Positions 1-8,438 of a stretch of DNA of 64,000 nucleotides are shown here, piece after piece. Positions within the stretch are counted from its first letter, which is position 1. Each line of letters opens with the position of its first letter. The notes beneath the pieces were generated by a model. It was given only the letters and a program-made list of their open reading frames with translations, did no database searches and was not told the origin of the DNA. The position numbers were made by a program, and so were the translations under genes. The DNA comes from Bacteroidaceae bacterium (GTDB lineage: Bacteria; Bacteroidota; Bacteroidia; Bacteroidales; Bacteroidaceae): contig JAFYPU010000017.1 of assembly GCA_017547385.1 (NCBI GenBank), positions 62,001-126,000 of the forward strand. Direction: 5' to 3'.

Positions 1-1308
1 AATGAAGACATTATCCAAGTGTTTGGAGAGGTGAAAGGAAGCACCTTGAAAGTGCAAGGCGACCGCTACTTCACAATGCTCGATTGCAGCTCCAATGGCT
101 TGACGTCGCTCGATGCCAGCGAAGCTCCTTTCATGCAGTCCATCTATTGTCAGAACAACGAACTGACAACGCTGAACATCACCGGTCTGACCGATTTGAC
201 CGACTTGAACTGCGCCAACAACCAACTCACAACGCTTGCGCTGAGTGAGAAAACGTATCCCAACCTTGAAGTGCTCGACGTGAGCGGTAACGAACTCTCA
301 GGAAACTTCTCTCTGAAGTCGCCCAACTTGCTCTATCTCAACCTGAATGGCAACGATTATTCAAAATTGTATGTTAATAACTGCAGCAACCTTTCTGTCT
401 TGCAGTTTGCCAACAATAAGGTTACCGGAACTTTCAGTGTGTTGAGCTACATCCCGAAGGTGGAAGTCTTGGTTTGCAACGACAATCAGTTGAGCAAGAT
501 TCAGACAAACTCCACCACCGGTATGCCGGCACTGAACACACTCATCTGCGACAACAACAGCCTCACCACGCTCGATCTCTCGTTGAGCGAAGATGTTGAA
601 GCCATTTCATGTGCCAATAATGCCTTGACCCAAGTAACTTTGCACGCTTCAGCCACTCCCACATCGTATGTGTGCGGTGGCAACGCGCTTTCATTTGCTT
701 CGTTACCCACTAAGAAGCCCGAGCACTTCGTCGGACTTCCTCAGGAGAACATCAACATCACTTCTCTTCTGACCAAAGCTGATGCAGGATACTATTATTT
801 TGCCATCAGCCCCGACTACGCATCACGCAACGATTATGCTTTGAACCTCGCCGACTATCGCATGGACGGCAGCGGCAAGGCTTTCGTTACGCTCACTCCC
901 GTGAAAGTAGAGGAAGACGGCACTGCAACCAATTTGACAAAGGGTTCGGCTTCGTCCACAAAGGATTACACCGTAACCAATGGCGTGTTCTCTTTCTATG
1001 CTCCCTATGAGCGCGTTTATGTGAAGCTGACACACCCCAAATATCCTGATTTCAGTCTCGAAACAACCCACTTCTCTTTGCGCGACATGAGTGCGACAAG
1101 CATCGAAGGTGTTTCAAGCAATGCCGGTCTATCAGTGGCCGTTGTGGGTGGTGCGCTTGTGATTAGCAGCGAAGCCAGCCAAACAGTCAACGTATATGCC
1201 GCAGATGGTAAGAATGTGTGGTCAGCTGCCCTGAATGCCGGTCAGTCTGCCACAGTGAGCCTTCCCAAAGGTGTATATATCGTGAACGGAAAGAAAGTGA
1301 TAATCTAA
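1..1308 (+). CDS. Leucine-rich-repeat surface protein with type IX sorting tail (5' end cut by window)
   Basis: The frame is open to the first base of the window (N-E-D-I-I-Q before the first possible GTG start at 19), so the true start lies upstream. About eight irregular LRR units fill the first 230 visible residues, with the L-x-x-L-x-C/V-x-x-N-x-L pattern. A less repetitive domain follows, then a C-terminal ~75-residue region ending in KGVYIVNGKKVII, which matches type IX secretion type-A sorting domains. It should be exported and anchored by the PorU/PorV system encoded at 36619-41717. A peptidase gene follows after 78 bases, probably in the same transcript. The arrangement and the tail are shared with the LRR gene at 23873, a clear paralogue. 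The binding partner is unknown; LRRs usually mediate protein or glycan contact. Confidence 0.85.
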   Translation, partial: NEDIIQVFGEVKGSTLKVQGDRYFTMLDCSSNGLTSLDASEAPFMQSIYCQNNELTTLNITGLTDLTDLNCANNQLTTLALSEKTYPNLEVLDVSGNELSGNFSLKSPNLLYLNLNGNDYSKLYVNNCSNLSVLQFANNKVTGTFSVLSYIPKVEVLVCNDNQLSKIQTNSTTGMPALNTLICDNNSLTTLDLSLSEDVEAISCANNALTQVTLHASATPTSYVCGGNALSFASLPTKKPEHFVGLPQENINITSLLTKADAGYYYFAISPDYASRNDYALNLADYRMDGSGKAFVTLTPVKVEEDGTATNLTKGSASSTKDYTVTNGVFSFYAPYERVYVKLTHPKYPDFSLETTHFSLRDMSATSIEGVSSNAGLSVAVVGGALVISSEASQTVNVYAADGKNVWSAALNAGQSATVSLPKGVYIVNGKKVII

Positions 1309-1386
1309 AAAACATTTGGAAAGGAGCGGCAACGAAATAGTTAAGTTGCAGCTTCCTGCCCCATGTTCAATAAAAAAGAAATAACA

Positions 1387-4086
1387 ATGAAGAAATTACA
1401 TAGTTTCTTGTGGAGTGTTGGTGTTGCGGCAACCATGTTGACCACAGCCCCTGCCACAGCTCAAAACATTCTTCCCGCAGAATCAGCTCCCATGATTCTC
1501 ACTCCCACAGAGCAAACAATCAGTTACAGAGAGCGTACGCTTTGCTATAACATCACTGCCAATGTGGAGTTTAAGGTTGAAACCACTTGCGAATGGATTT
1601 TGCTTCGTCGCGGAACAGCCGGTGAAGTTTACATCCACCTTTCACAAAACATGTCGCCTGCAAGCCGTACCGGTGAACTGGTGTTTACATCGAATGACGG
1701 CACTATTACAAAAAAGATGCTCATCACGCAGACACGCGACGAATCGGTGGAAACACTTCCTACTGACATCAAGGTGAAAGCTAAATCGGTTACTGCTAAC
1801 ACCAACCAGAGTGGTAATGACATCTCTAAGACTATCGACGGTGATTACAGCACATTCTGGCACTCACAATGGCAGGGCAATGCATTCAAAGTGTCTGAAA
1901 GCAATCCTGCCGTGATAACCTACACTTTCGAAGACGTTGATTACATTGACTACATCAATTATGTACCTCGTCAAGATGGAACAGCCAACGGCTATTTTGG
2001 TGAAGTGGAAGTGCTTGTCAAGAAAGTGGGTGAGAGCGATTACACTTCAATGGGTCGCAAGGACTTCAAGCAAACTGCCGGTGCCAAGAAGTTTAAATTT
2101 GATGCTCCGGTTGAAAATCCTGCAAGCATTCAAATGAAAGTTTACAGTGGTTCCGGAAATTTTGCCACTTGTGCCGAAATGGAATTCTGTCAAAATGCAG
2201 ATCAGGTGGACAATATCTTCGATTACTTCGAGGATGATGTGTGCTCTGTACTCAAGCCCGGCATCACACAAGATGACATTGATGCTATCAAGAACCCGTT
2301 TACAAAGAGCTTGGTAAGTCAAATCTATGCAGGAAACTATCGTTTGGACTATCGTGTAGCTGACTATAAGTGCTACCTTGATCCCACAGTCTTGGCTCTG
2401 CGTTGGAACACTGAAGGAAAGCGTTACAACCAATACGAAGGTGCAACCGGTATCAGTGTTTCTAAGGGTAAGCATGCTGTGATTGTTTCCGGTATCCCCG
2501 AAGGCGAAGCTTTGCGTTTGCGCATTTGTGCTTGGTATGTAGGTAAAGTGGGCGAAAACTTTGATGGTGGAAATCCCGAAACTGAAGATTTTACTTTGGA
2601 AAACGGTATAAATGTTATCGAATACAAGAATGATTGGCCCGGTTTGGCATATGTGTGCTACTACACAGATGATACTCCTTCGACCAAACCCGATGTAAAG
2701 GTTCACTTTGTGAATGGTGAAATCAATGGTTATCTCTCACCCGATAAGACCAATGAAGAGATGCACCAACTCTGTAAGAACGCTCCTAATTATTGTATGG
2801 ATGCCGTAGGTTCATTAGTACACTCTGTGTGGACCTCACAAGGTTTCTACAAATACTGTAAGGCTTCAGACGGAAAGAGTGTAGGCTATCGTCAATTTAT
2901 GAATTTGCTTGACAGTCTTGTGCAATGGGAACACGATCTTCTCGGATTTGAGAAATATGGTTTGCTTGAAACTCCGCAGAACCGCACATTTGCTTATGTG
3001 AACTTCACTTACTATATGTTCCAAGGCGGAAGCGGTGTGTCATTCCACCAAAACCAGGAAAGCCGCGTGCTTAATTGTAAGAACATGATGTATACCGACA
3101 ACGATGCTATCTGGGGATTGTCGCATGAATGGGGACACCAACACCAGATGCATCCTTACTTCTGTTGGGGTGGTTTGGGAGAAGTTTCCAACAACATGAA
3201 CTCCTACTACAACATAATGCATATGGGTTACACAGAGTCGGATAAGATTAACCAATGGGATCCGGCACGTAAGCACTTTGTGAATGTGGCTTCCAGCTAC
3301 ACCCCCTACACAAAGAATGATGATGGAACATATGTATATTGTTCTGCACGCCAAGATGCAGCGGAATTGGCTAATGACTATTCTTACAGTCCCAAGATGA
3401 AAGCCCTCTGTGAGGAAATGGCACAATACAACACAAAAGGATGTGTTCCTACACAGGAAGAAAATCTTGTGAAAGCTCTCGGACACACCGAAGTGAGCGT
3501 AGGCGAAATGCTTTGTCCTTACATTATGCTCTACAATTACGCAACTTATGAACTCAAATTGGCAGACTTTGGTCCTATGCTTTATGAATCATTGCGTAAG
3601 ACTGGTGCTCCCGAAGGTTCAACCATTGAGAAGTCTACAGGTCTTGACAAATATGAACTTATCGCTGCTACACAAAACGGCAATAAGAACAACGGACTTG
3701 CCACACTCAAGAAACTTTACCCCACATCATGCTGGGTGGTTGATAAGTATCTCTGCGAAGGTCATACAAACACTTGGGATAACAGCACTCCTTATGTACT
3801 TAACTTTATTCGCAAGACATCTCGTCTGACAGGCTACAACCTCTTCCCTTACTTTGAGCGCTGGGGCTTCCTCCGTCAGTTGGCTACTTTTGTGGGCGAC
3901 TATGGTCACAAGCCCAATGTGCTGACCAAGGAAATGTATGACGAGTTTAAGGCTGATATGGATGCCTTGGTTGAAAGTGGCGAACTCAAGGCTATGTCTG
4001 AAGGTATGGTGGAAGCCATTTCGAACTATCGTGATCTCAATCTGCCGGGCGATAAGATGTTCGAAACTCCTAACATTCCGAACTAA
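1387..4086 (+). CDS. Secreted M60-family (enhancin/mucinase-like) metallopeptidase
   Basis: A zinc peptidase of about 899 residues. The signal peptide runs from MKKLHSFLW to the A-T-A-Q region. An ATG 24 bases upstream (1363) is possible, but 1387 gives the better signal peptide. A BACON-like Ig domain (about residues 45-120) and an F5/8-type-C/CBM32-like domain (about 130-270) precede the catalytic region. The gluzincin motif is HEWGH at 580-584, with a Glu 15 residues on at 599, the HExxH-x14-E spacing also seen in the paralogue at 25345. M60 enzymes cut O-glycosylated proteins such as mucins, and BACON and CBM32 domains usually bind glycans. No type IX sorting tail is present, so it may be soluble or held through its LRR partner. 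Confidence 0.88.
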   Translation: MKKLHSFLWSVGVAATMLTTAPATAQNILPAESAPMILTPTEQTISYRERTLCYNITANVEFKVETTCEWILLRRGTAGEVYIHLSQNMSPASRTGELVFTSNDGTITKKMLITQTRDESVETLPTDIKVKAKSVTANTNQSGNDISKTIDGDYSTFWHSQWQGNAFKVSESNPAVITYTFEDVDYIDYINYVPRQDGTANGYFGEVEVLVKKVGESDYTSMGRKDFKQTAGAKKFKFDAPVENPASIQMKVYSGSGNFATCAEMEFCQNADQVDNIFDYFEDDVCSVLKPGITQDDIDAIKNPFTKSLVSQIYAGNYRLDYRVADYKCYLDPTVLALRWNTEGKRYNQYEGATGISVSKGKHAVIVSGIPEGEALRLRICAWYVGKVGENFDGGNPETEDFTLENGINVIEYKNDWPGLAYVCYYTDDTPSTKPDVKVHFVNGEINGYLSPDKTNEEMHQLCKNAPNYCMDAVGSLVHSVWTSQGFYKYCKASDGKSVGYRQFMNLLDSLVQWEHDLLGFEKYGLLETPQNRTFAYVNFTYYMFQGGSGVSFHQNQESRVLNCKNMMYTDNDAIWGLSHEWGHQHQMHPYFCWGGLGEVSNNMNSYYNIMHMGYTESDKINQWDPARKHFVNVASSYTPYTKNDDGTYVYCSARQDAAELANDYSYSPKMKALCEEMAQYNTKGCVPTQEENLVKALGHTEVSVGEMLCPYIMLYNYATYELKLADFGPMLYESLRKTGAPEGSTIEKSTGLDKYELIAATQNGNKNNGLATLKKLYPTSCWVVDKYLCEGHTNTWDNSTPYVLNFIRKTSRLTGYNLFPYFERWGFLRQLATFVGDYGHKPNVLTKEMYDEFKADMDALVESGELKAMSEGMVEAISNYRDLNLPGDKMFETPNIPN

Positions 4087-4111
4087 TCATAAACAAACAA
4101 TATGCATTTGT

Positions 4112-4145
4112 GAGGGCACATTCTCTGGAGTGTGCCCTCCTTTTT
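4112..4145 (+). terminator. Rho-independent terminator after the M60 gene
   Basis: A 9-bp stem (GAGGGCACA at 4112-4120 with TGTGCCCTC at 4131-4139) is followed by a T-run, 25 bases after the stop codon. Confidence 0.85.
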
Positions 4146-4247
4146 ATTTTATCATTATATGTTTTTGTTTTCTGCGATTTTTATTTGAGTATTTCTATGT
4201 GATCTTACTTCCCTGAGGCAATGGAACTAAACTCAGATGCTTTTTTG

Positions 4248-4255
4248 TAATTTTG
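4248..4255 (+). promoter_or_regulatory. Possible Bacteroidetes -7 box before the acyltransferase
   Basis: TAATTTTG fits the TAnnTTTG -7 consensus and lies 70 bases upstream of the ATG at 4325. No convincing -33 TTTG is visible at the right distance. Confidence 0.35.
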
Positions 4256-4324
4256 CCCCAAAGTGCTATTGTCATCTGATGGTAGCCGGATGCAGAACAA
4301 TACGTGTAATCTCTTGCAGAATAA

Positions 4325-5458
4325 ATGTTGAATATAAGAAACACACACGATAGAAGCGATCTACGTTCGCAGAGTTTGGATTTGTTGCGATTTCCCTTGG
4401 CTGTGGTGGTGCTGGTTGTGCACGTTTTCACCATTTCGGAAGTTGCATTTGGCGGACTACGATTGCATGTTAGGGATTTTCCTTTGTTCGAGCAAGTGCG
4501 TTGCTTTTTGGATGCATTCTTGCGAGGTCAAAGTGTGCCGATATATTATTTCATATCAGGTTATGTGTTTTTCCTTGGGGCTGAGATGACACGTAAAGTG
4601 TATGTTCGTAAATTGAACAACAGAGTCAAAAGTTTGTTGCTCCCTTATGTCATATGGACAATGCTTGCCGTTTTACTCCTGATTGTTTTTACTTGTGTGC
4701 CGTTGGGAATGTATCGTGCAGAAGCTGCAACGCTGACTTTTTCTTGGAAAGGACTCCTCTCGGCTTTTTGGGCATATCACGGTGAATTGGAAGGTCGGAA
4801 TGTGGATAGCACATTCCCGCTAAATGTGCCCCTTTGGTTTGTGCGCAATCTGATGGTTGTGGTGCTCTGCACGCCATTATTATATTGGTTGCTAAAGCGT
4901 GCAAAATTTTATACTGTGATGTTGTTAGGTTTGATTTGGTTGGTGGTTCCTTTTTGCGGTGTCAATACTCTCTCATTTGAAGTGTCGTTCTTTTTCTTCG
5001 CTTGTGGTGCGTATATGAGTATATGCAAAAAGGATATGTTGAGCATCTTTGGTTATCATTTTAGACTTTTCACAATTTTGTATGTGGCATTGTCTGTTCT
5101 TTATATGATGGTTGAAGAACCTTATCCGCAGTTGGCAATGGCCGTAAAGCAATGGAATGTGTTGGCAGGGTTGTTCTTCGCTTATGGCTTTTCCATTTGG
5201 TTGTTGCAACATGGTGTGTGCAGACCTAATGCATTCTTGTCTTCAGCAAGTTTCTTTGTATACGTATCACATAGCCTTATCGTATATAAAATTTTCAAGT
5301 TGCTTGCCTTGTTAATCTGTCCTCATTCTGATTTGTCTTTGTTGTTGACTTATGTTCTGACCATCGTTGTTACCTTAAGCGTGTTGTTAGTGCTTTTTTA
5401 TTTGTTGTTACACTATGCGCCAAAAGTGCTGAACGTAATGACCGGTAAGAAGCTATAG
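4325..5458 (+). CDS. Membrane acyltransferase, family 3 (OafA/YrhL-like)
   Basis: A 377-residue polytopic inner-membrane protein with about ten hydrophobic segments. The first segment carries S-L-D-L-L-R-F-P, the R/K-x-x-A-x-x-x-V-x-x-x-H type opening of acyltransferase-3 proteins, with the conserved His in VVHVF. The second has the F-I-S-G-Y motif (YYFISGYVFF). Family members O-acylate surface polysaccharides, peptidoglycan or lipids using acyl-CoA. The gene stands alone between a terminator and the next promoter, so neighbours do not reveal the substrate. Confidence 0.8.
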   Translation: MLNIRNTHDRSDLRSQSLDLLRFPLAVVVLVVHVFTISEVAFGGLRLHVRDFPLFEQVRCFLDAFLRGQSVPIYYFISGYVFFLGAEMTRKVYVRKLNNRVKSLLLPYVIWTMLAVLLLIVFTCVPLGMYRAEAATLTFSWKGLLSAFWAYHGELEGRNVDSTFPLNVPLWFVRNLMVVVLCTPLLYWLLKRAKFYTVMLLGLIWLVVPFCGVNTLSFEVSFFFFACGAYMSICKKDMLSIFGYHFRLFTILYVALSVLYMMVEEPYPQLAMAVKQWNVLAGLFFAYGFSIWLLQHGVCRPNAFLSSASFFVYVSHSLIVYKIFKLLALLICPHSDLSLLLTYVLTIVVTLSVLLVLFYLLLHYAPKVLNVMTGKKL

Positions 5459-5503
5459 TAGTCTATTGTCTTTCTGGAAAAATAGAATTGCCGTCTTCAA
5501 GTG

Positions 5504-5535
5504 TTTGGTGGGCTGCTCTTGATTTTATACCTTTG
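5504..5535 (+). promoter_or_regulatory. Bacteroidetes-type promoter for the pseudouridine synthase gene
   Basis: TTTG (5504-5507), 20 bases, then TACCTTTG (5528-5535), an excellent match to the -33/-7 pair. The ATG is 40 bases downstream at 5575. Confidence 0.7.
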
Positions 5536-5574
5536 CGGACGTCAATCTACACATATAATATATAATAGAACAGT

Positions 5575-6483
5575 ATGCTCCGAAAAACTCAATCGCGATA
5601 TATCATATTCAAGGTGCGTGAGGAAGTGGAATTGATGCCTTTTTTGATGAAAGCCCTTGATGGTATCAGTCGAAACAAAGCCAAGGCAATACTTACTGGT
5701 GGTGGGCTGCGTGTGAACAGACGCATTGTGAAACAGCATGATATGCCGTTGAAACCCGGTGATGTGGTGGAAGTGAGTAAGCGAAAGCCGCGTGAAGAAT
5801 TCAACAATAAGTTTGTGAGTTTGGTCTATGAGGATGCACAAATCATAGTTGTGGAGAAGAAACCCGGAATACTTTCAATGGGAACTTCTGCAAAGGCATA
5901 CAGTGTCAAGACGGTGCTTGACGAATACTTTCGCCGTAGCCATCAAAAATGTACGGCACATGTGGTCCACAGACTTGACCGCGAAACTTCCGGTCTTTTG
6001 GTTTACGCAAAGACCATTGAGGCTGAGCAAATTCTGGAGCATAATTGGCACAACATCGTTACCGACAGAAGATATGTTGCATTGACTTCAGGACAGCCCA
6101 AACAAAAACAGGGAGTCGTTGAAAGTTGGTTGAAAGATAATAAAGCATATATCACTTTTTCATCTCCCGAGGACAATGGTGGAAAGTTTGCACGCACACA
6201 TTATAAAGTGGTGCGTACAACCGGAGAGTTTTCACTCGTTGAGCTGAAGCTCGATACCGGTCGTAAAAACCAAATCCGCGTGCATCTGCAAGATTTGGAA
6301 TGTCCTGTGTGTGGCGATATGAAGTATGGTAATGGCAGTAATCCGATTGGGCGTTTGGCATTGCATGCTTTCCGTTTGAATTTCTATCATCCCATAACGA
6401 AGGAACTTCTCCGCTTTGAGACTCCCATTCCCAAAAACTTCTTGTCTGTTTTTAATAAGGCAGCGGACAAGAACGCAGAATAG
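5575..6483 (+). CDS. RluA-family rRNA/tRNA pseudouridine synthase
   Basis: A 302-residue cytoplasmic RNA-modifying enzyme. The N-terminal S4 RNA-binding domain is at about residues 20-65 (SRNKAKAIL and the L-K-P-G-D-V-V-E-V end). The catalytic RluA signature is HRLDRETSG, with the nucleophilic Asp at residue 135. The later R-K-N-Q-I-R-V-H motif is also present. Which uridine is modified cannot be told from sequence alone. Transcribed alone from the promoter at 5504 and closed by the convergent terminator at 6681. Confidence 0.92.
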   Translation: MLRKTQSRYIIFKVREEVELMPFLMKALDGISRNKAKAILTGGGLRVNRRIVKQHDMPLKPGDVVEVSKRKPREEFNNKFVSLVYEDAQIIVVEKKPGILSMGTSAKAYSVKTVLDEYFRRSHQKCTAHVVHRLDRETSGLLVYAKTIEAEQILEHNWHNIVTDRRYVALTSGQPKQKQGVVESWLKDNKAYITFSSPEDNGGKFARTHYKVVRTTGEFSLVELKLDTGRKNQIRVHLQDLECPVCGDMKYGNGSNPIGRLALHAFRLNFYHPITKELLRFETPIPKNFLSVFNKAADKNAE

Positions 6484-6680
6484 CTTTGGAGAAACATACA
6501 GGTTTGCAGTAGGAAGCCCAAAGTGAGGTATTGTCTTTACTCGTTGTTTGCGCAATGCACCAATCTGCTTTTGTGAAGAAGAAATCTTATAACATGAGAC
6601 AGTGTTATAAGCACATATTATTGTGAGATAATGTGAGAAATATCTCAACTCAAATTTCGCTTATTGAGAAACTAAAAAGA

Positions 6681-6715
6681 AAAACCGCAAAGGCTTTGAA
6701 TACCTTTGCGGTTTT
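6681..6715. terminator. Bidirectional terminator between convergent genes
   Basis: A 13-bp perfect stem (AAAACCGCAAAGG at 6681-6693 with CCTTTGCGGTTTT at 6703-6715), with A-rich and T-rich flanks that suit termination from either side. It overlaps the last codons of the minus-strand gene ending at 6714. The 200 bases between 6484 and 6680 contain nothing else I can identify. Confidence 0.85.
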
Positions 6716-6968
6716 ATTTTTGCTTTTTCCGTTTTCCGAAAATCCATCCAAAAGCTCGCATAAACTTATATCCGGTCATCACTCCGTCATAGACGGCAAA
6801 GAGACGGGAAGCATTGTTCATCCATCCCTGCATTTTTGTCTCTGCCGGTGGTGGTGTGAAAAGAGCGTCAAGTTTTAAGCGTATGCCGGCTTGATTTTCG
6901 CTCAGTGCTTTTTTGATTGCTTGCTTTTGCAAGGCCATTTCTTCAAGCGTGTACGTTTTCTTCATCAT
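6714..6968 (-). CDS. Small conserved-type envelope operon protein, function unknown
   Basis: About 84 residues if it starts at the first of two adjacent ATGs (6968); starts at 7010 or 6992 would overlap the upstream gene further. It has a basic amphipathic N-terminal half (TLEEMALQKQAIKKAL) and a short hydrophobic C-terminal stretch ending in GKRKKQK. It overlaps the end of the upstream holin-like gene by about 25 bases, so the two are probably translationally coupled. I recognise no domain. Confidence 0.6.
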   Translation of the reverse strand: MMKKTYTLEEMALQKQAIKKALSENQAGIRLKLDALFTPPPAETKMQGWMNNASRLFAVYDGVMTGYKFMRAFGWIFGKRKKQK

Positions 6969-7341
6969 AACCGGTGTTGTTTTCTGTTTCATCGTTAAGG
7001 AAGAGACCACCCAGGAAGTTGGCCAATGGAGTCATAATGAGTCGTTGGCGGAAAGCATAGATTATCCATCCAATGAGAATGTAACCTAATGCGATAACAC
7101 CGCAAGCTGCTGTAGCACTGCCAACATGAGGCGTCAGTGCGAGCATTGCCATGTATGATAGGAACAACACAATGATGGCTCCCAACACGAACAGTACGGC
7201 TCCCAACACGAGAGCACCTAACAGGCGTGTCATTTTGTACACAAAGTCCAAACGTGCTATCTGCATGCGAAGCAGCACTTGCTGCTTCAAGTCCATGCAG
7301 ATTTGACGTATGGTTTCTATGTTCCGATCGTTGGAGAACAC
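6943..7341 (-). CDS. Phage_holin_3_6-like two-TM membrane protein
   Basis: 132 residues: an amphipathic N-terminal ~35 residues, then two long hydrophobic helices (about 40-65 and 75-98) and a polar C-terminus. This is the shape of the putative Actinobacterial holin-X family (PF07332), common in non-phage bacterial operons. It is the middle gene of a three-gene minus-strand operon with the YtxH-like gene upstream. That pairing is widespread in Bacteroidetes and suggests an envelope or stress role, not a phage. No phage genes are nearby. Confidence 0.7.
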   Translation of the reverse strand: MFSNDRNIETIRQICMDLKQQVLLRMQIARLDFVYKMTRLLGALVLGAVLFVLGAIIVLFLSYMAMLALTPHVGSATAACGVIALGYILIGWIIYAFRQRLIMTPLANFLGGLFLNDETENNTGYDEENVHA

Positions 7342-7351
7342 GGCTTCAGAA

Positions 7352-7558
7352 TTAAGCAGTGGCAGGTTTCAATTCCTCTGCAATGTCATCCACGAGGCCT
7401 TCCAGTTCCTGATTGCTCAGTTTGATACCTCTCTTACGGATAGCTTCAGCTATGCGAGTGCGAGTCTCAGTTCCCTTTTCGGGGGCAAAGAGAATTCCAC
7501 ATGCAGCACCTACGGCTGCGCCGCCCAAGAATGCGGCCAAAATGCTCAGTCCTTTCAT
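7352..7558 (-). CDS. YtxH-domain protein
   Basis: 68 residues. A glycine/alanine-rich N-terminal membrane segment (FLGGAAVGAACGILFAPEKG) is followed by a charged helix. The G-x-L-F-A-P-x-K-G motif is the YtxH hallmark. First gene of the minus-strand operon, 10 bases before the holin-like gene. YtxH proteins are linked to general stress responses, but their molecular role is unknown. Confidence 0.85.
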   Translation of the reverse strand: MKGLSILAAFLGGAAVGAACGILFAPEKGTETRTRIAEAIRKRGIKLSNQELEGLVDDIAEELKPATA

Positions 7559-7703
7559 AATTGCATTGTTTTTAGGGTTAATAAACGTGCCAAATATACT
7601 TCTTTTCCTTTGTTCTCATAATTTTGGCGGCATAAAAAAAGAAAAATCGCAGCACTTTAAGCAGTTTTAACAACCTGATAGGTGTTCTTTGAAGCTAAGG
7701 TTG

Positions 7704-7711
7704 TATCTTTG
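7704..7711 (+). promoter_or_regulatory. Probable -7 box for the SPOR lipoprotein gene
   Basis: TATCTTTG fits TAnnTTTG and lies 59 bases before the ATG at 7770. A TTTG upstream at 7688 is too close (12 bases) to serve as the -33 element. Confidence 0.45.
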
Positions 7712-7769
7712 TAGTGCATAAGTGTAAATAAGCACTGCATCAGAAATAATCAACTAAAATATAATAAAA

Positions 7770-8300
7770 ATGAAGAAGCATCTTATCTTGGTGTTGAGTT
7801 TGTGCTCCGCCGTTGTGTTTACCGGTTGTAAATCTAAGGAAAGCGCCTATCGTCAGGCTTATGAGTTGGCACGTGCCCAAGAAGCACAGAGTGGTGCAGC
7901 ACAAGTAACTCCTGCTCCCGTGGTTGTTACTCCTCAATCTAATCAAGGCCAGGCCGGAGTTGTGAATGTGAATCCTGCAAGTTCAAATGCATCTTCAGCA
8001 TCCAATGCAGATGTTCGCACAATTCCCGGAGGCTTTACCATGGTTAGCGGTAATCCTTTGAAAGCCTACAGTGTGGTGGTGGGAAGTTTTGTAACGCAAG
8101 CGAATGCTGAAGGATTGATGACAACACTTAAGGCTCGTGGTTACGATGCTCGTGTGGTGAAGACCAATGAAACAATCAACAATCAGACCGGTTGGTTCCG
8201 CGTGATTGCTTCTTCTTATGACGAAAAGGAATTAGCAGTTCGCTCTCGCGATGAATTGAAAGCATCATATGCAGGTGCATGGTTGCTTTACAATAAATAA
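7770..8300 (+). CDS. SPOR-domain lipoprotein
   Basis: 176 residues. The lipoprotein signal ends with lipobox F-T-G-C (Cys 20). An Ala/Gln/Pro/Val-rich linker spans about residues 25-95. A C-terminal SPOR domain follows (about 100-175, starting L-K-A-Y-S-V-V-V-G-S-F and ending A-W-L-L-Y-N-K). SPOR domains bind denuded glycan strands of peptidoglycan, typically at the division site. The lipid anchor probably places it at the outer membrane facing the wall. It is monocistronic, closed by the inverted repeat at 8323. Confidence 0.88.
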   Translation: MKKHLILVLSLCSAVVFTGCKSKESAYRQAYELARAQEAQSGAAQVTPAPVVVTPQSNQGQAGVVNVNPASSNASSASNADVRTIPGGFTMVSGNPLKAYSVVVGSFVTQANAEGLMTTLKARGYDARVVKTNETINNQTGWFRVIASSYDEKELAVRSRDELKASYAGAWLLYNK

Positions 8301-8322
8301 GGCATCGCGCGTTTATATTAAA

Positions 8323-8380
8323 TAATGTGCTAATCTGTCATTGTGCTTCCTTTTGAGAAGATTGGCAGATTAGCACATTA
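8323..8380. repeat. 15-bp perfect inverted repeat between the SPOR gene and rlmN
   Basis: TAATGTGCTAATCTG (8323-8337) pairs perfectly with CAGATTAGCACATTA (8366-8380) across a 28-base loop. There is no T-run after it, so it is not a standard terminator. ATCTG is repeated once more just beyond the right arm. Confidence 0.75.
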
Positions 8381-8438
8381 ATCTGTATATAGAATACGTA
8401 GTTTTTACGTGAAATTTCCCATAAACGTTTAGGCTTTA

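Noticed and set aside
2047-2706. Long antisense frame of 219 codons inside the first M60 gene
   Set aside because: It lies wholly within a strongly supported gene, with Cys/Ile/His-rich composition typical of a reverse-frame shadow.
6943-7341. Holin indicating a prophage
   Set aside because: No phage structural, lysis or integrase genes nearby; this family is common in ordinary envelope operons.
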